Shown piece by piece: positions 41,833 to 51,052 of a stretch of DNA of 64,000 nt. The stretch is from positions 1 through 64,000 of the forward strand of contig CAILEM010000064.1 of NCBI GenBank assembly GCA_903833215.1, written 5' to 3'. The notes under the pieces were generated by a model. It was given only the letters and a program-made list of their open reading frames with translations. It had not been told where the DNA came from and did not search any database. The DNA comes from an uncultured Armatimonadota bacterium. Its GTDB lineage: Bacteria > Armatimonadota > Fimbriimonadia > Fimbriimonadales > Fimbriimonadaceae. A program made the translations under genes and the position numbers. Each line of letters starts with the position of its first letter. Position 1 is the stretch's first letter.

Positions 41833-44800
41833 CTACTTTGTCACACTTAAATTCGCCACTTTGCTAATCCCACCTAGGGTGGCGGTGAAGGTCACGGTCT
41901 GGGTCTGCGTGACGGCCTTGTGGCTGACTTTGAACGTTGCACTCGTCTTCCCAGACGGGATCACCACGGTGCCCGGCCCACTGGCAACTCCGGAATTGGA
42001 ACTCGCCAAGCCGACGGATACACCTCCGGCGGGAGCAGGTCCACTCATTGTCACCGTACCGGTGACGACTGTTGTCGAACTGCCTTTCACTGACTGGGGC
42101 GCAAGAGTCAGACCGATAAGGCTCGATGCCTGAATTCTGAGATTAGCTTGGGCAGATGAGGTTCCGAGCAACGCTGAAACTGTCGCAGTGCTATTTGTCG
42201 CAACCGTCTTTGTCGTCACTTTGAACTTGGCGGTGACTGAATTCGGAGGAACAGAGCAAGTGGCGGGAACAGATGCTGCAGAGGAATTCGACGAAAGCTT
42301 GACGAGGATGCTCCCCGCACTTGAGCTAGGAGTGGCGTTGAGGGTCACGACTCCGAATGAACTCGTTCCACCCGTAACGGTTGTCGGTGAGAGTGCTACA
42401 GAAATCACCTGAAATGGATTGAGCGTAATACTTGCACTTTGGCTCACACCGCCAAGAGTCGCCGTTACCGTCACCGATTCCGCCGAGACCACCTTCTTGT
42501 GAGTTACGGCAAAGGTTGCACTCGACCCGCCAGCCGAAACCTTGATGGTCGACGGGACCGTGAGTGCCTTAGGGTCAGAACTCTTGAGGGAGACCGATGC
42601 ACCCGAGCCCGTCGTCATTCCCGTCAGCCTGACAACTCCGGTTAGGCTTGCCGTCGAACCACCAACGATTGAACCAGCCGACAATGACATGGACAAGAGC
42701 GAGGCAGGTTGTATACCAAGTACTGCCGAAACGGATCCCGATCCAGCCGATGCTGAGATCGTCGCAGTCGTTGCACTACTCACCGCCTTCGTGCTGACTG
42801 TAAACGTTGCCGACGTGGCTCCAGCCGGAACGAGTGCGGTCGCCGGAACAACTGCCGATCCCGAATTTGAGCTCAGGCTGACCGCCAATCCTGCCGACGG
42901 GGCAACCCCATTCAGCTTTACTGTGCCAGTAGCTGACGAACCTCCACCAACTGTTGTTGGGGCAATACTCAATGCGGATAACCCCGCCGGTTGTACGGTA
43001 AGTGACGCCGTTTTGCTCGTGCCGCTGAACGTAGCAGTGAATGTAACGGTGGTTGCCGAAGCAACTCCAAATGAGGAAACCGAAAACGTCCCAGTACTGG
43101 CACCCGCGGCGATCGAAACGCTACCAGGAACCGAAGCAGATGAACTACTTGAGGACAAGCTGACAACGACTCCACCATTTGGCGCTGCTCTTGACAGAGT
43201 GATCGTTCCCGTAGCACTCGTCCCCGCGATAACCGATGATGGTGCCACCGAGACGGACTGGAGGAGCGGCGTCTGAATCGTGAGCGTCGCCGTTTGCGTT
43301 AAGCCACCTGCAGTCGCGGTAATTGTCGCCGTTACCGTATTCGTTACTGGCGATGTCGCGGTGGTAAATGTTGCTGATGATGCTCCAGCGGGAATCGTGA
43401 CCGTGGCTGGTACCGTGGCGTTCGCGTTGTCTGAAGATAAGGACACGGTAACCCCGGATCCTCCGGCAGGACCACCTAGTGTCACGGTGCCCGTGCTCGA
43501 GCTTCCTCCAATAACGGTATTCGGGGAGAGACTTATTGCCGACAGGGTGGACCCGGTCACCGTAAGCTCGGCTGTTGCTCCATTAAATCCCTGAGACGCA
43601 GTGATGTTCGCTACAGTCGTGCTCGCGACGGAGTGAGTCGAAAGGGTGAACATGGCCCTTGACGCACCTGCCGGTACCACGACCGTGTCTGGAACCGTCA
43701 CTGCGGTTGTGTCCGAGCTGAGGGCGACCGTCGTACCACCGATCGGTGCTGGGCCATTCAATGTCAAAGTGCCAGTCGCAGACAGTCCTCCGGACACAGA
43801 TGTTGGGCTAATCGCCAAACCTGTTAAGGAACCTGGTGTCACAGTGAGGTTTGCTGTGACTGAAAAACCGCCATAGGACGCGGTAATCGTCACTGTCTTG
43901 GTCGTTGTCACATTCGAAGTGTTGATGGCGAAAAGGTCCGACGTGGCCCCCTCGGCAACCTCAACATGCTGCGGCACGGTGACGGCTGGGTCGCTCGACG
44001 TCATCGTGACATCGTAACCCCCGATTGGAGCGGCTCCGTTGAGGACCAGCTTCCCGAGGGCGGAGTCTCCACCCACAACCGAGGCGGGAGCGATCGACAT
44101 TGATGCCAAAGCCGATGGCGTCACGATCAAGCTTGCGTAAAGAGTTGTCCCGGCTTCAGTTGCGGCAATTGTCGCTGTCTCTGCTTGGGCTGCGCCACCC
44201 GTATTCACCGGGAACGTAGCGGTAGTTGCTCCAGCGGGAATGGTGATCGATATCGGTGGTATCGCAACGGGAAGGTCCGCAGAGAAGGTGACAATGGCTC
44301 CCTTTGCCGGTGCCGGAGCGTCAATCGTTACCGTGCCAGTGAGAGACGTGCCTCCGAGGACCTCACTCTCAGAAAGCGTAAATCCGATGAGCGTGGGATT
44401 GACCAATATCTTGTTGACGATGCCATTGAAGTTTGGAGCACCCCATCCCGAGGCCATGTCCCAGCCAACCTTGGCCGCAGAAAGTGAGCCATCGGGAAGA
44501 CCGCCATTATCGCCGTCAGTGACATCAAAGAACACGTGTGGATCGCCGTTGAATGAGTACAGCAAGTCTTGAATCCGGCCAAATCGCTGCTTGCCTGCCC
44601 CGTCCTTCTTCAGGGCACCGGCTGCGATCAACTGCTGTTCGATATTGGCAAGCGCACCTGCCGCCGTCGGACTCGCACAGCTGGTTCCGCCCCAACCGAG
44701 TTGCAGCAAACCTCCAACGAAAATCTGATAGCCGGTGTTGGGATCTCCGTCAAGACTCATATCGGGGGCGAGTCGATAGGGGATATTTGTTGGCACACCG

Positions 44801-46062
44801 TTGCCTTTCTGATAGGCGGGCAACTTGTTGAAAGGGTCTGCATTCGGCGTCCACCCGCCACCACCTGCGTAACCGGTGTTATTCCAGACGCTCTCCGATG
44901 TACGGTTTCCCAACCCATCGACAACGGCCGTCGTTCCCCCGACCGACAGGCACTCGGGATCTTCGTCTGGGTAGGGATACTGCTGAACACCCGAAGTGCC
45001 GGTGTCCCCTGATGCACTCATGTAGGTCATCCCTTGCGCGCTCATGGAGAGGTGGATGTTATGCATCGGGACATAGGTATCCGCAGGCGATGAGGGCCAA
45101 CCATAGCTCTCGGTGAGGATGTCCGCCAGATTGTCATCAGCCTCCTGGGTAAGCACACCCAAGTAATCAAAGATTCCTGAGTTATCGTAGATGATCAGGT
45201 TGCAGAGCGGAGCAATCGCGAGCACGCACTGAATATCGATATCCCCTTCACCTTGGTATTTGTCGGTGTTGCCCGTAGCACCGTCGACGGCTACCACGGA
45301 CACGTTCGATCCATAGCCTCCGGCAGGTTTGGGCAAATTGAAGTGGCTATATTCCAGGGGGATATTGTTTAGCCGAAAACCATCCCAGTTCGAAATGGCG
45401 ACAGTTCGCCCAAGGCCCTGAAATCCAGAGTTGTACGCAGGTGCTGCACCGTAAAGAACCCGAAGTTGATCTGGGTTTAAGGTTGAATGAAACTTGGGCC
45501 GGACAAAATTCTCAAGCCCACTGACGACGTTGACGAATGCCCGAATCTCAGTCGGCACACTAGGCGGGTTGGTGAACGAAAATCGCAATGTATCGTCTGG
45601 ATGACTTGGATTCGTCACTTGATACTGGGCAATCGTTGTGTGGAATGCTTTCTCAGCCTGGGCCACCGTCGCATCAGCCAGAATCGACAGCCGATTTTTG
45701 GCGACCAAACGAATCTTGATTCCTTGACTCACAAGATAGTCGGAGACCTTCTGTACATTCGCCGACGCAATCCCAAATCGACGACCGACTTCCGTTGGCG
45801 TGATAAACCTTCGGTAGTTTGGGCTCTTTGGATCAGACACATCGTCGACGAAGCGTTGAATTCCCTCCTCATCGCCATAAGGCATCCCAATGCACAGGTG
45901 CAGAGTATCGGCGGCTGCTTTCATGCCAACCATCCGTGCCCCATGCACTGCCTGAGGTTGGTCCATCGTCAACATTGACCACTTGGGCAACTTGGATTGG
46001 GCAGTCAGTGATGCTGCGATCACAATCGCGAACAAAAGCAGAAGGAAGCTTCGAAATTTCAT
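41833..46062 (-). CDS. Secreted S53 (sedolisin) protease with nine Ig-like repeats
   Basis: The 1409-residue protein (ATG 46062) has a signal peptide (MKFRSFLLLLFAIVIAASLTAQ) and a pro-kumamolisin activation domain (about 35-185). The S53 catalytic domain (about 195-555) has Glu272 and Asp276 (GEGDIDIQC), Asp353 (SASGDTG) and Ser461 (GGTSCAS), plus the C-terminal calcium site (DVTDGDNG and later GWD). All catalytic residues are present. Nine repeats of about 95 residues follow, each like VSVAPSSVIAGTSATGTITL. The last 290 residues (three repeats) match those of the PQQ-propeller protein at 46935-49814 in order. Probably a surface-retained acid protease. Confidence 0.93.
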   Translation of the reverse strand: MKFRSFLLLLFAIVIAASLTAQSKLPKWSMLTMDQPQAVHGARMVGMKAAADTLHLCIGMPYGDEEGIQRFVDDVSDPKSPNYRRFITPTEVGRRFGIASANVQKVSDYLVSQGIKIRLVAKNRLSILADATVAQAEKAFHTTIAQYQVTNPSHPDDTLRFSFTNPPSVPTEIRAFVNVVSGLENFVRPKFHSTLNPDQLRVLYGAAPAYNSGFQGLGRTVAISNWDGFRLNNIPLEYSHFNLPKPAGGYGSNVSVVAVDGATGNTDKYQGEGDIDIQCVLAIAPLCNLIIYDNSGIFDYLGVLTQEADDNLADILTESYGWPSSPADTYVPMHNIHLSMSAQGMTYMSASGDTGTSGVQQYPYPDEDPECLSVGGTTAVVDGLGNRTSESVWNNTGYAGGGGWTPNADPFNKLPAYQKGNGVPTNIPYRLAPDMSLDGDPNTGYQIFVGGLLQLGWGGTSCASPTAAGALANIEQQLIAAGALKKDGAGKQRFGRIQDLLYSFNGDPHVFFDVTDGDNGGLPDGSLSAAKVGWDMASGWGAPNFNGIVNKILVNPTLIGFTLSESEVLGGTSLTGTVTIDAPAPAKGAIVTFSADLPVAIPPISITIPAGATTATFPVNTGGAAQAETATIAATEAGTTLYASLIVTPSALASMSIAPASVVGGDSALGKLVLNGAAPIGGYDVTMTSSDPAVTVPQHVEVAEGATSDLFAINTSNVTTTKTVTITASYGGFSVTANLTVTPGSLTGLAISPTSVSGGLSATGTLTLNGPAPIGGTTVALSSDTTAVTVPDTVVVPAGASRAMFTLSTHSVASTTVANITASQGFNGATAELTVTGSTLSAISLSPNTVIGGSSSTGTVTLGGPAGGSGVTVSLSSDNANATVPATVTIPAGASSATFTTATSPVTNTVTATITATAGGLTQTATLTIQTPLLQSVSVAPSSVIAGTSATGTITLSRAAPNGGVVVSLSSSSSSASVPGSVSIAAGASTGTFSVSSFGVASATTVTFTATFSGTSKTASLTVQPAGLSALSIAPTTVGGGSSATGTVKLNGVAPSAGLAVSLSSNSGSAVVPATALVPAGATSATFTVSTKAVSSATTATISASAGSGSVSAVLGIQPASLLSMSLSAGSIVGGSTASLTGVVRLTGMTTGSGASVSLKSSDPKALTVPSTIKVSAGGSSATFAVTHKKVVSAESVTVTATLGGVSQSASITLNPFQVISVALSPTTVTGGTSSFGVVTLNATPSSSAGSILVKLSSNSSAASVPATCSVPPNSVTAKFKVTTKTVATNSTATVSALLGTSSAQANLRIQASSLIGLTLAPQSVKGSSTTVVTGTVTMSGPAPAGGVSVGLASSNSGVASGPGTVVIPSGKTSATFKVSHKAVTQTQTVTFTATLGGISKVANLSVTK
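41836..44400 (-). repeat. Nine tandem Ig-like repeat units
   Basis: About 95 codons each, with a recurring sequence of SxxPxSVxGGxSxTGTVTL, then VxLSSS, then VPAGxxSATF. The repeats are diverged at the DNA level, so they are old. Confidence 0.88.
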
Positions 46063-46103
46063 GGGCCAAGTGCGTCGCCAAAGCGGCTCACGCAGGTGCC
46101 CCA

Positions 46104-46109
46104 ATTCTA
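46104..46109 (-). promoter_or_regulatory. -10-like box upstream of S53 protease
   Basis: TAGAAT on the minus strand lies 41 bp before ATG 46062. Unlike other boxes in the window it leaves room for a leader. Confidence 0.35.
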
Positions 46110-46178
46110 ACGCGCATTCACAAATTTCGCGAAACCCATTTCCCTAAATGGGACCGTGATTCAGAAACAGCGCAAAAA

Positions 46179-46718
46179 CTACGCCAAACAAGTTCTGTCC
46201 AGAACGATCCTTACTGTGTCGGAAACAGATAGCTTCGAGTTGTCAATCACGAGCCAACCGTCCGGAATTTCGATACGGTAGCGCTCGTTGGTGTATTTGA
46301 TGGTTTCAACCAGTAGCTCGGGCCCAAATGGCTTGTTAGTGCGCGTTGCATTTCGATGAAGATTGGTCGCCAAATTAGGCATTAGGCAAACCTTGACCAC
46401 GTTCCGCCCCTGTAAGTGGTCATTGACCACGTGTTCAAGACGAATCGGGTTTCGGCAATGGTCAATCGCCACAGCGAAACCAGAATTCTGATAACGCTTG
46501 GCAACATCAGAGGCGGCTGCCTCCGCTATTTGAAACTGCCGTTCGGTCTCATCGGTCCAAGGCACAGATTCGGACAATCCAGAAGTAACCCAGGTTCTCA
46601 GATCATCGACAGCAAGGTGGAAACCGAACGCAAACTCCTTGAGCAAGGCAGTGCAAAGGGTAGATTTTCCCGCAGCAGGCGGACCTGAAACAAAAATGAT
46701 GGGCGGTTCTTGTGTCAC
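46179..46718 (-). CDS. P-loop kinase/zeta-toxin-like NTPase
   Basis: The 179-residue protein starts with a Walker A motif IIFVSGPPAAGKSTLCTALL, then LAVDDLRTW and an IDHCRNPIRLE segment, as in small P-loop nucleoside/metabolite kinases related to zeta toxins and AAA_33 ATPases. The substrate is unknown and no antitoxin partner is visible, so a toxin role is not favoured. GTG 46718 lies 9 bp after a TAAGAT box, without a ribosome site. Confidence 0.78.
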   Translation of the reverse strand: MTQEPPIIFVSGPPAAGKSTLCTALLKEFAFGFHLAVDDLRTWVTSGLSESVPWTDETERQFQIAEAAASDVAKRYQNSGFAVAIDHCRNPIRLEHVVNDHLQGRNVVKVCLMPNLATNLHRNATRTNKPFGPELLVETIKYTNERYRIEIPDGWLVIDNSKLSVSDTVRIVLDRTCLA

Positions 46719-46727
46719 TGGCCAGAC

Positions 46728-46733
46728 ATCTTA
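46728..46733 (-). promoter_or_regulatory. -10-like box 9 bp before start codon
   Basis: TAAGAT precedes GTG 46718 by 9 bp, consistent with a leaderless or nearly leaderless message. Confidence 0.4.
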
Positions 46734-46877
46734 CTTCTTGATCGCCCGTATGGATGAATTCGCAATCAAGGAAAGAGCTGGCGTATTCGGAGAATCCGAA
46801 CCGTGCCAATTCTGGGTGAATACATGCATCGCCCCATGGGTGCGATGGAGCAGCTTCAATACCGCTGAGGGTTAATG

Positions 46878-46914
46878 CTGAAAATCCCGGGAGCTTTGCC
46901 CCCGGGATTTTCAG
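46878..46914 (-). terminator. Strong hairpin after PQQ-propeller gene
   Basis: A perfect 14-bp stem (CTGAAAATCCCGGG and complement) with a 9-nt loop lies 20 bp past the gene end. It can act on the minus strand. Confidence 0.75.
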
Positions 46915-46934
46915 TCTTGCTACGATCCTTTGGC

Positions 46935-49814
46935 CTAAGGCGTAACAGTCAAGGTAGCGGTTGCGGTCTTTGCTGACAAGGTTCCCGTAATGGTTACCGA
47001 TGTTTGCGAGGCCACGCCGCTGTGCGTGATTTTGAAAGTTGCCGATGACTTGCCAGCCGGAACGACAACCGTGGCCGGAGCGGAAGCTGCCGATTTATTG
47101 GAACTCGACAAGGAGATGGTTGCCCCTCCCGTCGGTGCCGGGCCGGACAGGGTGACCGTTCCCGTTACGGCAGTCGTCGATTTCCCTTTCACTGTACTTG
47201 GCGTAATCGACAGACTCACCAAGGAGGTTGGCTGGACTGTGAGTGCGCCTTGCTGTGTGCTTACCGCGTAAGTGGCGATCACGTTGCCATTCACCGCGGT
47301 TGCCGTTGCAGTTGTTTTCACCGTAACGTTTGAGATGGAGGAGCCAACTGGGATCGTTACGCTTGCGGGCGGAATGATTGCCTTCGAGCTTGATGAAAGC
47401 TTGACGGTGATCGATCCACTCGTTGTGCTCGGAGCAGCGTTGAGTTTGATCGTCGCAGTCGATGTCGTTCCCCCTGGAACCGAGGATGGAGACAACGTTA
47501 CTGAACTCACTTGGAATGGATTCACGGAGAGCGTCGTCGATTGAGTCACGCCTACCGCAACGGCTGTGATCGTCGCCGACTGGGATGCCGTAACGACCTT
47601 GTGAGTCACGATAAATGTCGCTGATGTAGAGCCAGCAGGAATCGTGACGGTAGCAGGAACCGATGCGACCTTAGGGAGAGAGCTTGTCAAGGTAACGACA
47701 ACTCCACCTGCCCCAACCGGCCCGGTGTAAGTGACCGTACCTGTCACCGTAGTTTGAGATCCACCTACCACAGGACTTGGTGAAATGGTCACGCTCTGTA
47801 ACGCCAACGGTTGAACCGTAATCGATGCCGATTTCGTTACGGAGCCAGCGGTTGCCGTCACATTGGCGGTGATAGATGAACCCACGCCGCTTGTCTTCAC
47901 GTTGAACGTAGCAGTCGATTGCCCCTGAGCAACACTTACGGTAGAAGGCACCGTAACGCCTGCGTTGCTGGATGAGAGGTTAACTGTCAACCCGCCGAAT
48001 GGCGCGATTCCAGATAACGTCACAGTGCCCGTTGAACTCGCTCCACCAATTACAGAGCCTGGCGAGATCGACAAATTCGAAAGTGTGGTTGGTTGAATGG
48101 ATAGCGTAGCTGTCTGACTTCCACCATTGAACGTCGCATAAATGGTTACCGTCGTGACCACCGATTCGCCAGCGGTACCGATGTTGAAGGTTCCGCTGGT
48201 CTGTCCGGCTGGAATCGTAATGGAAGACGGCACCGTGGCCCCTGCATCATTGGAAGACAGGGTGATTAACGCTCCACCAGATGGAGCTGCCTGGGTAAGG
48301 GTCACCGTACCCGTTGACGCAGTTCCTCCCAATACGGAAGCTGGAGACAAGGTCAGACTTTGAATCGACGTTGTCGTTACGTTCAGGGTCGCGCTGGCAG
48401 ACTTGGACCCAGATGTCGCGAGGATAACAGCATTGCCACCGCCGGTCAGGTTGTTGGTCTTGATCGTGAAAGTGCCCGTCTTGGAGCCGGAAGGGACGAC
48501 GATGAAGCTAGGAACAACCGCGGATGGGTCGCTACTGGACAGAGACACAACATCTCCGCCCACTGGAGCAGGTGTCTGGAGTGTCACGGTGCCGGTTGAG
48601 GTTGCCCCAGCCAAGACGAGGTTCGGATTCAGCGCGAGCGAACCCACCGGAACAGTGTTTACTTGGGTACCGATCACATAGAGAGCGCCATCGGCTCCGC
48701 CGATGTAAATGGCACCATCGGAACCGATTGACGGCGACGAGACCCACTGATAGCCGGTAAAACCGGTTGCGCCGATGATCGTGTTCCAGAGGGGAGTCCT
48801 ACTTGGCGTCACGGCGAAGAGAACGTAATTCGACGAGACGGCATAAATCGTCCCATCCGCACCGATTGCAGGAGAGCCGGTAGCATTCGCACCCAAGCCG
48901 CCCAATGCAAAAGACCATTTCATCGATCCATCTGGATTCACGGCAAAAAGGTCAACCGAAGTGAAGTAGACGGTGCCGTCGGATGCAATCGCTGGCGAGG
49001 AAACGACTCCGTAGTAAGTGTCGAATTCCCACTTATACGACCCACCAGACGTGATGGCGTAGAGGGCACCATCGGTTGAGCCGATATAGATCGTCCCATC
49101 CTTTGCGATAGCAGGGGATGACTGCGTGCCATCTGGAATGAAGAAACTCCACTTCTGAGTTCCAGTTGGTGTTACGGCGATGAGGAATCCTCCAAGGGCA
49201 CCGTAAGTGTTGTAAGCCGTCGAACCAACGTAAATGGTTCCATCTGGTCCTATCGCAGGAGACGAAGTGACAACGGAGGACGAACCGGTCGAGAATGACC
49301 ACTTTTGGGTTCCATCGATGTTAAGAGCATAAAGATTGCCGTCGCCTGATCCGACATAGATGGTTCCATCTGAGCCAATCGCTGCCGATGACTGGACCTG
49401 ACTCCCGGTTGTGAACGTCCATTTGAGCGTTCCGTCGGGCTTGATGGCGTAAAAATTAAAGTCATCAGACCCGACGTAAATCGTTCCGTCGGTTCCGATA
49501 ACAGGTGAGGCTTCGATCGAGGCACCAGTGCCGTACATCCACTTTAGAGTCCCGTCTGAATTGAGAGCGTAGAGGTTGCCATCCGATGAACCGAAATACG
49601 CCACTCCCGTTGCTGACACGACGACTGATCCGTCGATGTAGCCTCCCGTGGAATACCCCCATCGCTGAATACCGTTGGATCCTCCACCTGATCCCTGTCC
49701 CGTGTTCGACTGGTTACCTCGAAACTTGGGCCAAGGCGAGCCCACTTGTTGAGCCATGCCAACCGTAACGCATATTAATAGAGCAAACAAGAAGAAAAAA
49801 CGTATTCGATTCAT
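46935..49814 (-). CDS. Secreted PQQ-like beta-propeller with six Ig-like repeats
   Basis: The 959-residue protein (ATG 49814, after AAGG) has a signal peptide (MNRIRFFFLFALLICVTVGMA). Residues about 45-382 form an eight-bladed propeller whose blades read SPAIGxDGTIYVGSxDGxLYAI then TxKWSF, as in PQQ-binding-like (BamB-type) repeats; PQQ binding itself is not shown. Six Ig-like repeats (385-959) follow. The final three match the final three repeats of the S53 protease in order and in detail (FQVxSVxLSP, SVKGxSTTxVTGTVT). Likely a cell-surface binding or scaffold protein. Confidence 0.88.
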   Translation of the reverse strand: MNRIRFFFLFALLICVTVGMAQQVGSPWPKFRGNQSNTGQGSGGGSNGIQRWGYSTGGYIDGSVVVSATGVAYFGSSDGNLYALNSDGTLKWMYGTGASIEASPVIGTDGTIYVGSDDFNFYAIKPDGTLKWTFTTGSQVQSSAAIGSDGTIYVGSGDGNLYALNIDGTQKWSFSTGSSSVVTSSPAIGPDGTIYVGSTAYNTYGALGGFLIAVTPTGTQKWSFFIPDGTQSSPAIAKDGTIYIGSTDGALYAITSGGSYKWEFDTYYGVVSSPAIASDGTVYFTSVDLFAVNPDGSMKWSFALGGLGANATGSPAIGADGTIYAVSSNYVLFAVTPSRTPLWNTIIGATGFTGYQWVSSPSIGSDGAIYIGGADGALYVIGTQVNTVPVGSLALNPNLVLAGATSTGTVTLQTPAPVGGDVVSLSSSDPSAVVPSFIVVPSGSKTGTFTIKTNNLTGGGNAVILATSGSKSASATLNVTTTSIQSLTLSPASVLGGTASTGTVTLTQAAPSGGALITLSSNDAGATVPSSITIPAGQTSGTFNIGTAGESVVTTVTIYATFNGGSQTATLSIQPTTLSNLSISPGSVIGGASSTGTVTLSGIAPFGGLTVNLSSSNAGVTVPSTVSVAQGQSTATFNVKTSGVGSSITANVTATAGSVTKSASITVQPLALQSVTISPSPVVGGSQTTVTGTVTYTGPVGAGGVVVTLTSSLPKVASVPATVTIPAGSTSATFIVTHKVVTASQSATITAVAVGVTQSTTLSVNPFQVSSVTLSPSSVPGGTTSTATIKLNAAPSTTSGSITVKLSSSSKAIIPPASVTIPVGSSISNVTVKTTATATAVNGNVIATYAVSTQQGALTVQPTSLVSLSITPSTVKGKSTTAVTGTVTLSGPAPTGGATISLSSSNKSAASAPATVVVPAGKSSATFKITHSGVASQTSVTITGTLSAKTATATLTVTP
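46938..48662 (-). repeat. Six tandem Ig-like repeat units
   Basis: About 96 codons each, same family as the nine units at 41836-44400. The last three units correspond one-to-one to the last three units there. Confidence 0.88.
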
Positions 49815-49917
49815 CGTTCCAACCTTTGGCGGGAATCCACCCGCTCGATGTAGCCAATAGCACCAGCTGCTGAGCGCCCTCAACGGCAATAAGAATAACA
49901 TCCAAACGAGCTCAGCG

Positions 49918-51024
49918 CTAAAGAAAACGCTTGATAAAATCCCACGCGGATGCGTCGTGGAATTCATGACCGCCCTCAAAGACAATAAATTGAAAAGCAT
50001 CTGACTTACCAAGCTTTTCGTAATATGCCGCCACTTCGGGAGCCAACCTCACACCCATGGCTCTGTGTTCATCGTCATCCGTCTTTCCAGCCTGGATAAG
50101 AAGGGCTCGAGGGCAGATCAACGCGCCGAGTTCGGAGTCACGGAATAGGCTAAATCTGTCCGGGAATCGAAAGTCTGAGGGCACCGACAGCTCGTTGCCT
50201 TCATAGCGAAACTCCTGAACTCCAAAGTAACAACTTGACACCGCAACCTTTATTCGTTGTTCCAAAGCGGGAACGACCAGGGCATAGTAGCCGCCATAGG
50301 AAAGGCCAACCATGGCGATCCTCTTGGCATCGATTTCCGGTCGCTTCACAAGCACATCAAGGCTTCTTGTGATTTTCGCGATCTCGATCGCGGTCAGGCT
50401 CGTACCAACCAGGCGGAGTCGGTCATCGGTTCGATTTCGGATATCACCGGGATATCCTTGAGCACTGAATAGGTGCTGCGGAGCAAAGACGGCGTAGCCC
50501 CGCTTTACGGCTCCTCTAACCATGTCGTGATAATTCGAACCGCCGTGAAACAGCGCTACTTCAGGAGATCCGCCGCCACCGTGCATCGAGATGACGAGCG
50601 GCACTCGACCTTTAACGAGTTTAGGCGTGATGTAAATTCCTTCGGCGTGGACGCCAGGCAGAATCGGAATCTGAACGCGGAAGTAGGTCCCCAATTCATC
50701 CTCACCCATCTGAACGAAACTCGGCTTTTCCTTTATCGGCCCACCCGGTGGCGGGTAGCCGATGGATTCCGCGAATTTCTGACGCAGCTTTCTAGCTGAA
50801 GCTTCGAACGCTCGTGGAGATGAGTAATCGGGCGCAAATACTGATTGTAGTCGGGACTTGTCCGACTTCAGCATTCGGATGTAGCTATCAAGTTCCTTAG
50901 CTTGGGCCGATCGCAGTGAGTTCGAATCGGAGACGTTCTGCTCAAAAAGCTTGGGTGACTGTGCCAGGGACAGAGCTGACAAAACAAGGGTAGCGATCGA
51001 CAGTGATACACGACGGACGTTCAT
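49918..51024 (-). CDS. Secreted alpha/beta hydrolase (acetyl-xylan-esterase-like)
   Basis: The 368-residue protein (ATG 51024) has a signal peptide (MNVRRVSLSIATLVLSALSLAQ). Features are the oxyanion region LVISMHGGGGSPE, nucleophile elbow GLSYGGYYA, a charged Asp region (QAGKTDDDEH) and a late GGHEFHDA His, as in dienelactone hydrolase/acetyl-xylan esterase proteins of carbohydrate clusters. It probably deacetylates a polysaccharide outside the cytoplasm. It ends 104 bp from the PQQ-propeller start on the same strand and follows the sugar-dehydrogenase-like gene by 28 bp. Confidence 0.85.
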   Translation of the reverse strand: MNVRRVSLSIATLVLSALSLAQSPKLFEQNVSDSNSLRSAQAKELDSYIRMLKSDKSRLQSVFAPDYSSPRAFEASARKLRQKFAESIGYPPPGGPIKEKPSFVQMGEDELGTYFRVQIPILPGVHAEGIYITPKLVKGRVPLVISMHGGGGSPEVALFHGGSNYHDMVRGAVKRGYAVFAPQHLFSAQGYPGDIRNRTDDRLRLVGTSLTAIEIAKITRSLDVLVKRPEIDAKRIAMVGLSYGGYYALVVPALEQRIKVAVSSCYFGVQEFRYEGNELSVPSDFRFPDRFSLFRDSELGALICPRALLIQAGKTDDDEHRAMGVRLAPEVAAYYEKLGKSDAFQFIVFEGGHEFHDASAWDFIKRFL

Positions 51025-51052
51025 AGGGCATTTCAACGAATCAACTTGAGAG

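Noticed and set aside
42542-43276. 244-residue plus-strand ORF (and similar ones to 44831)
   Set aside because: Antisense shadows of the Ig-like repeats of the S53 protease; the low-complexity codons keep the opposite strand open.
46179-46718. Zeta-toxin of a toxin-antitoxin pair
   Set aside because: The P-loop fold fits, but no small antitoxin gene is adjacent and the toxin-specific residues are not clear.
41836-48662. Possible CRISPR-like or satellite repeats
   Set aside because: Periodicity of about 290 bp comes from protein Ig-like repeats that are diverged at the DNA level; no short identical repeats with spacers.
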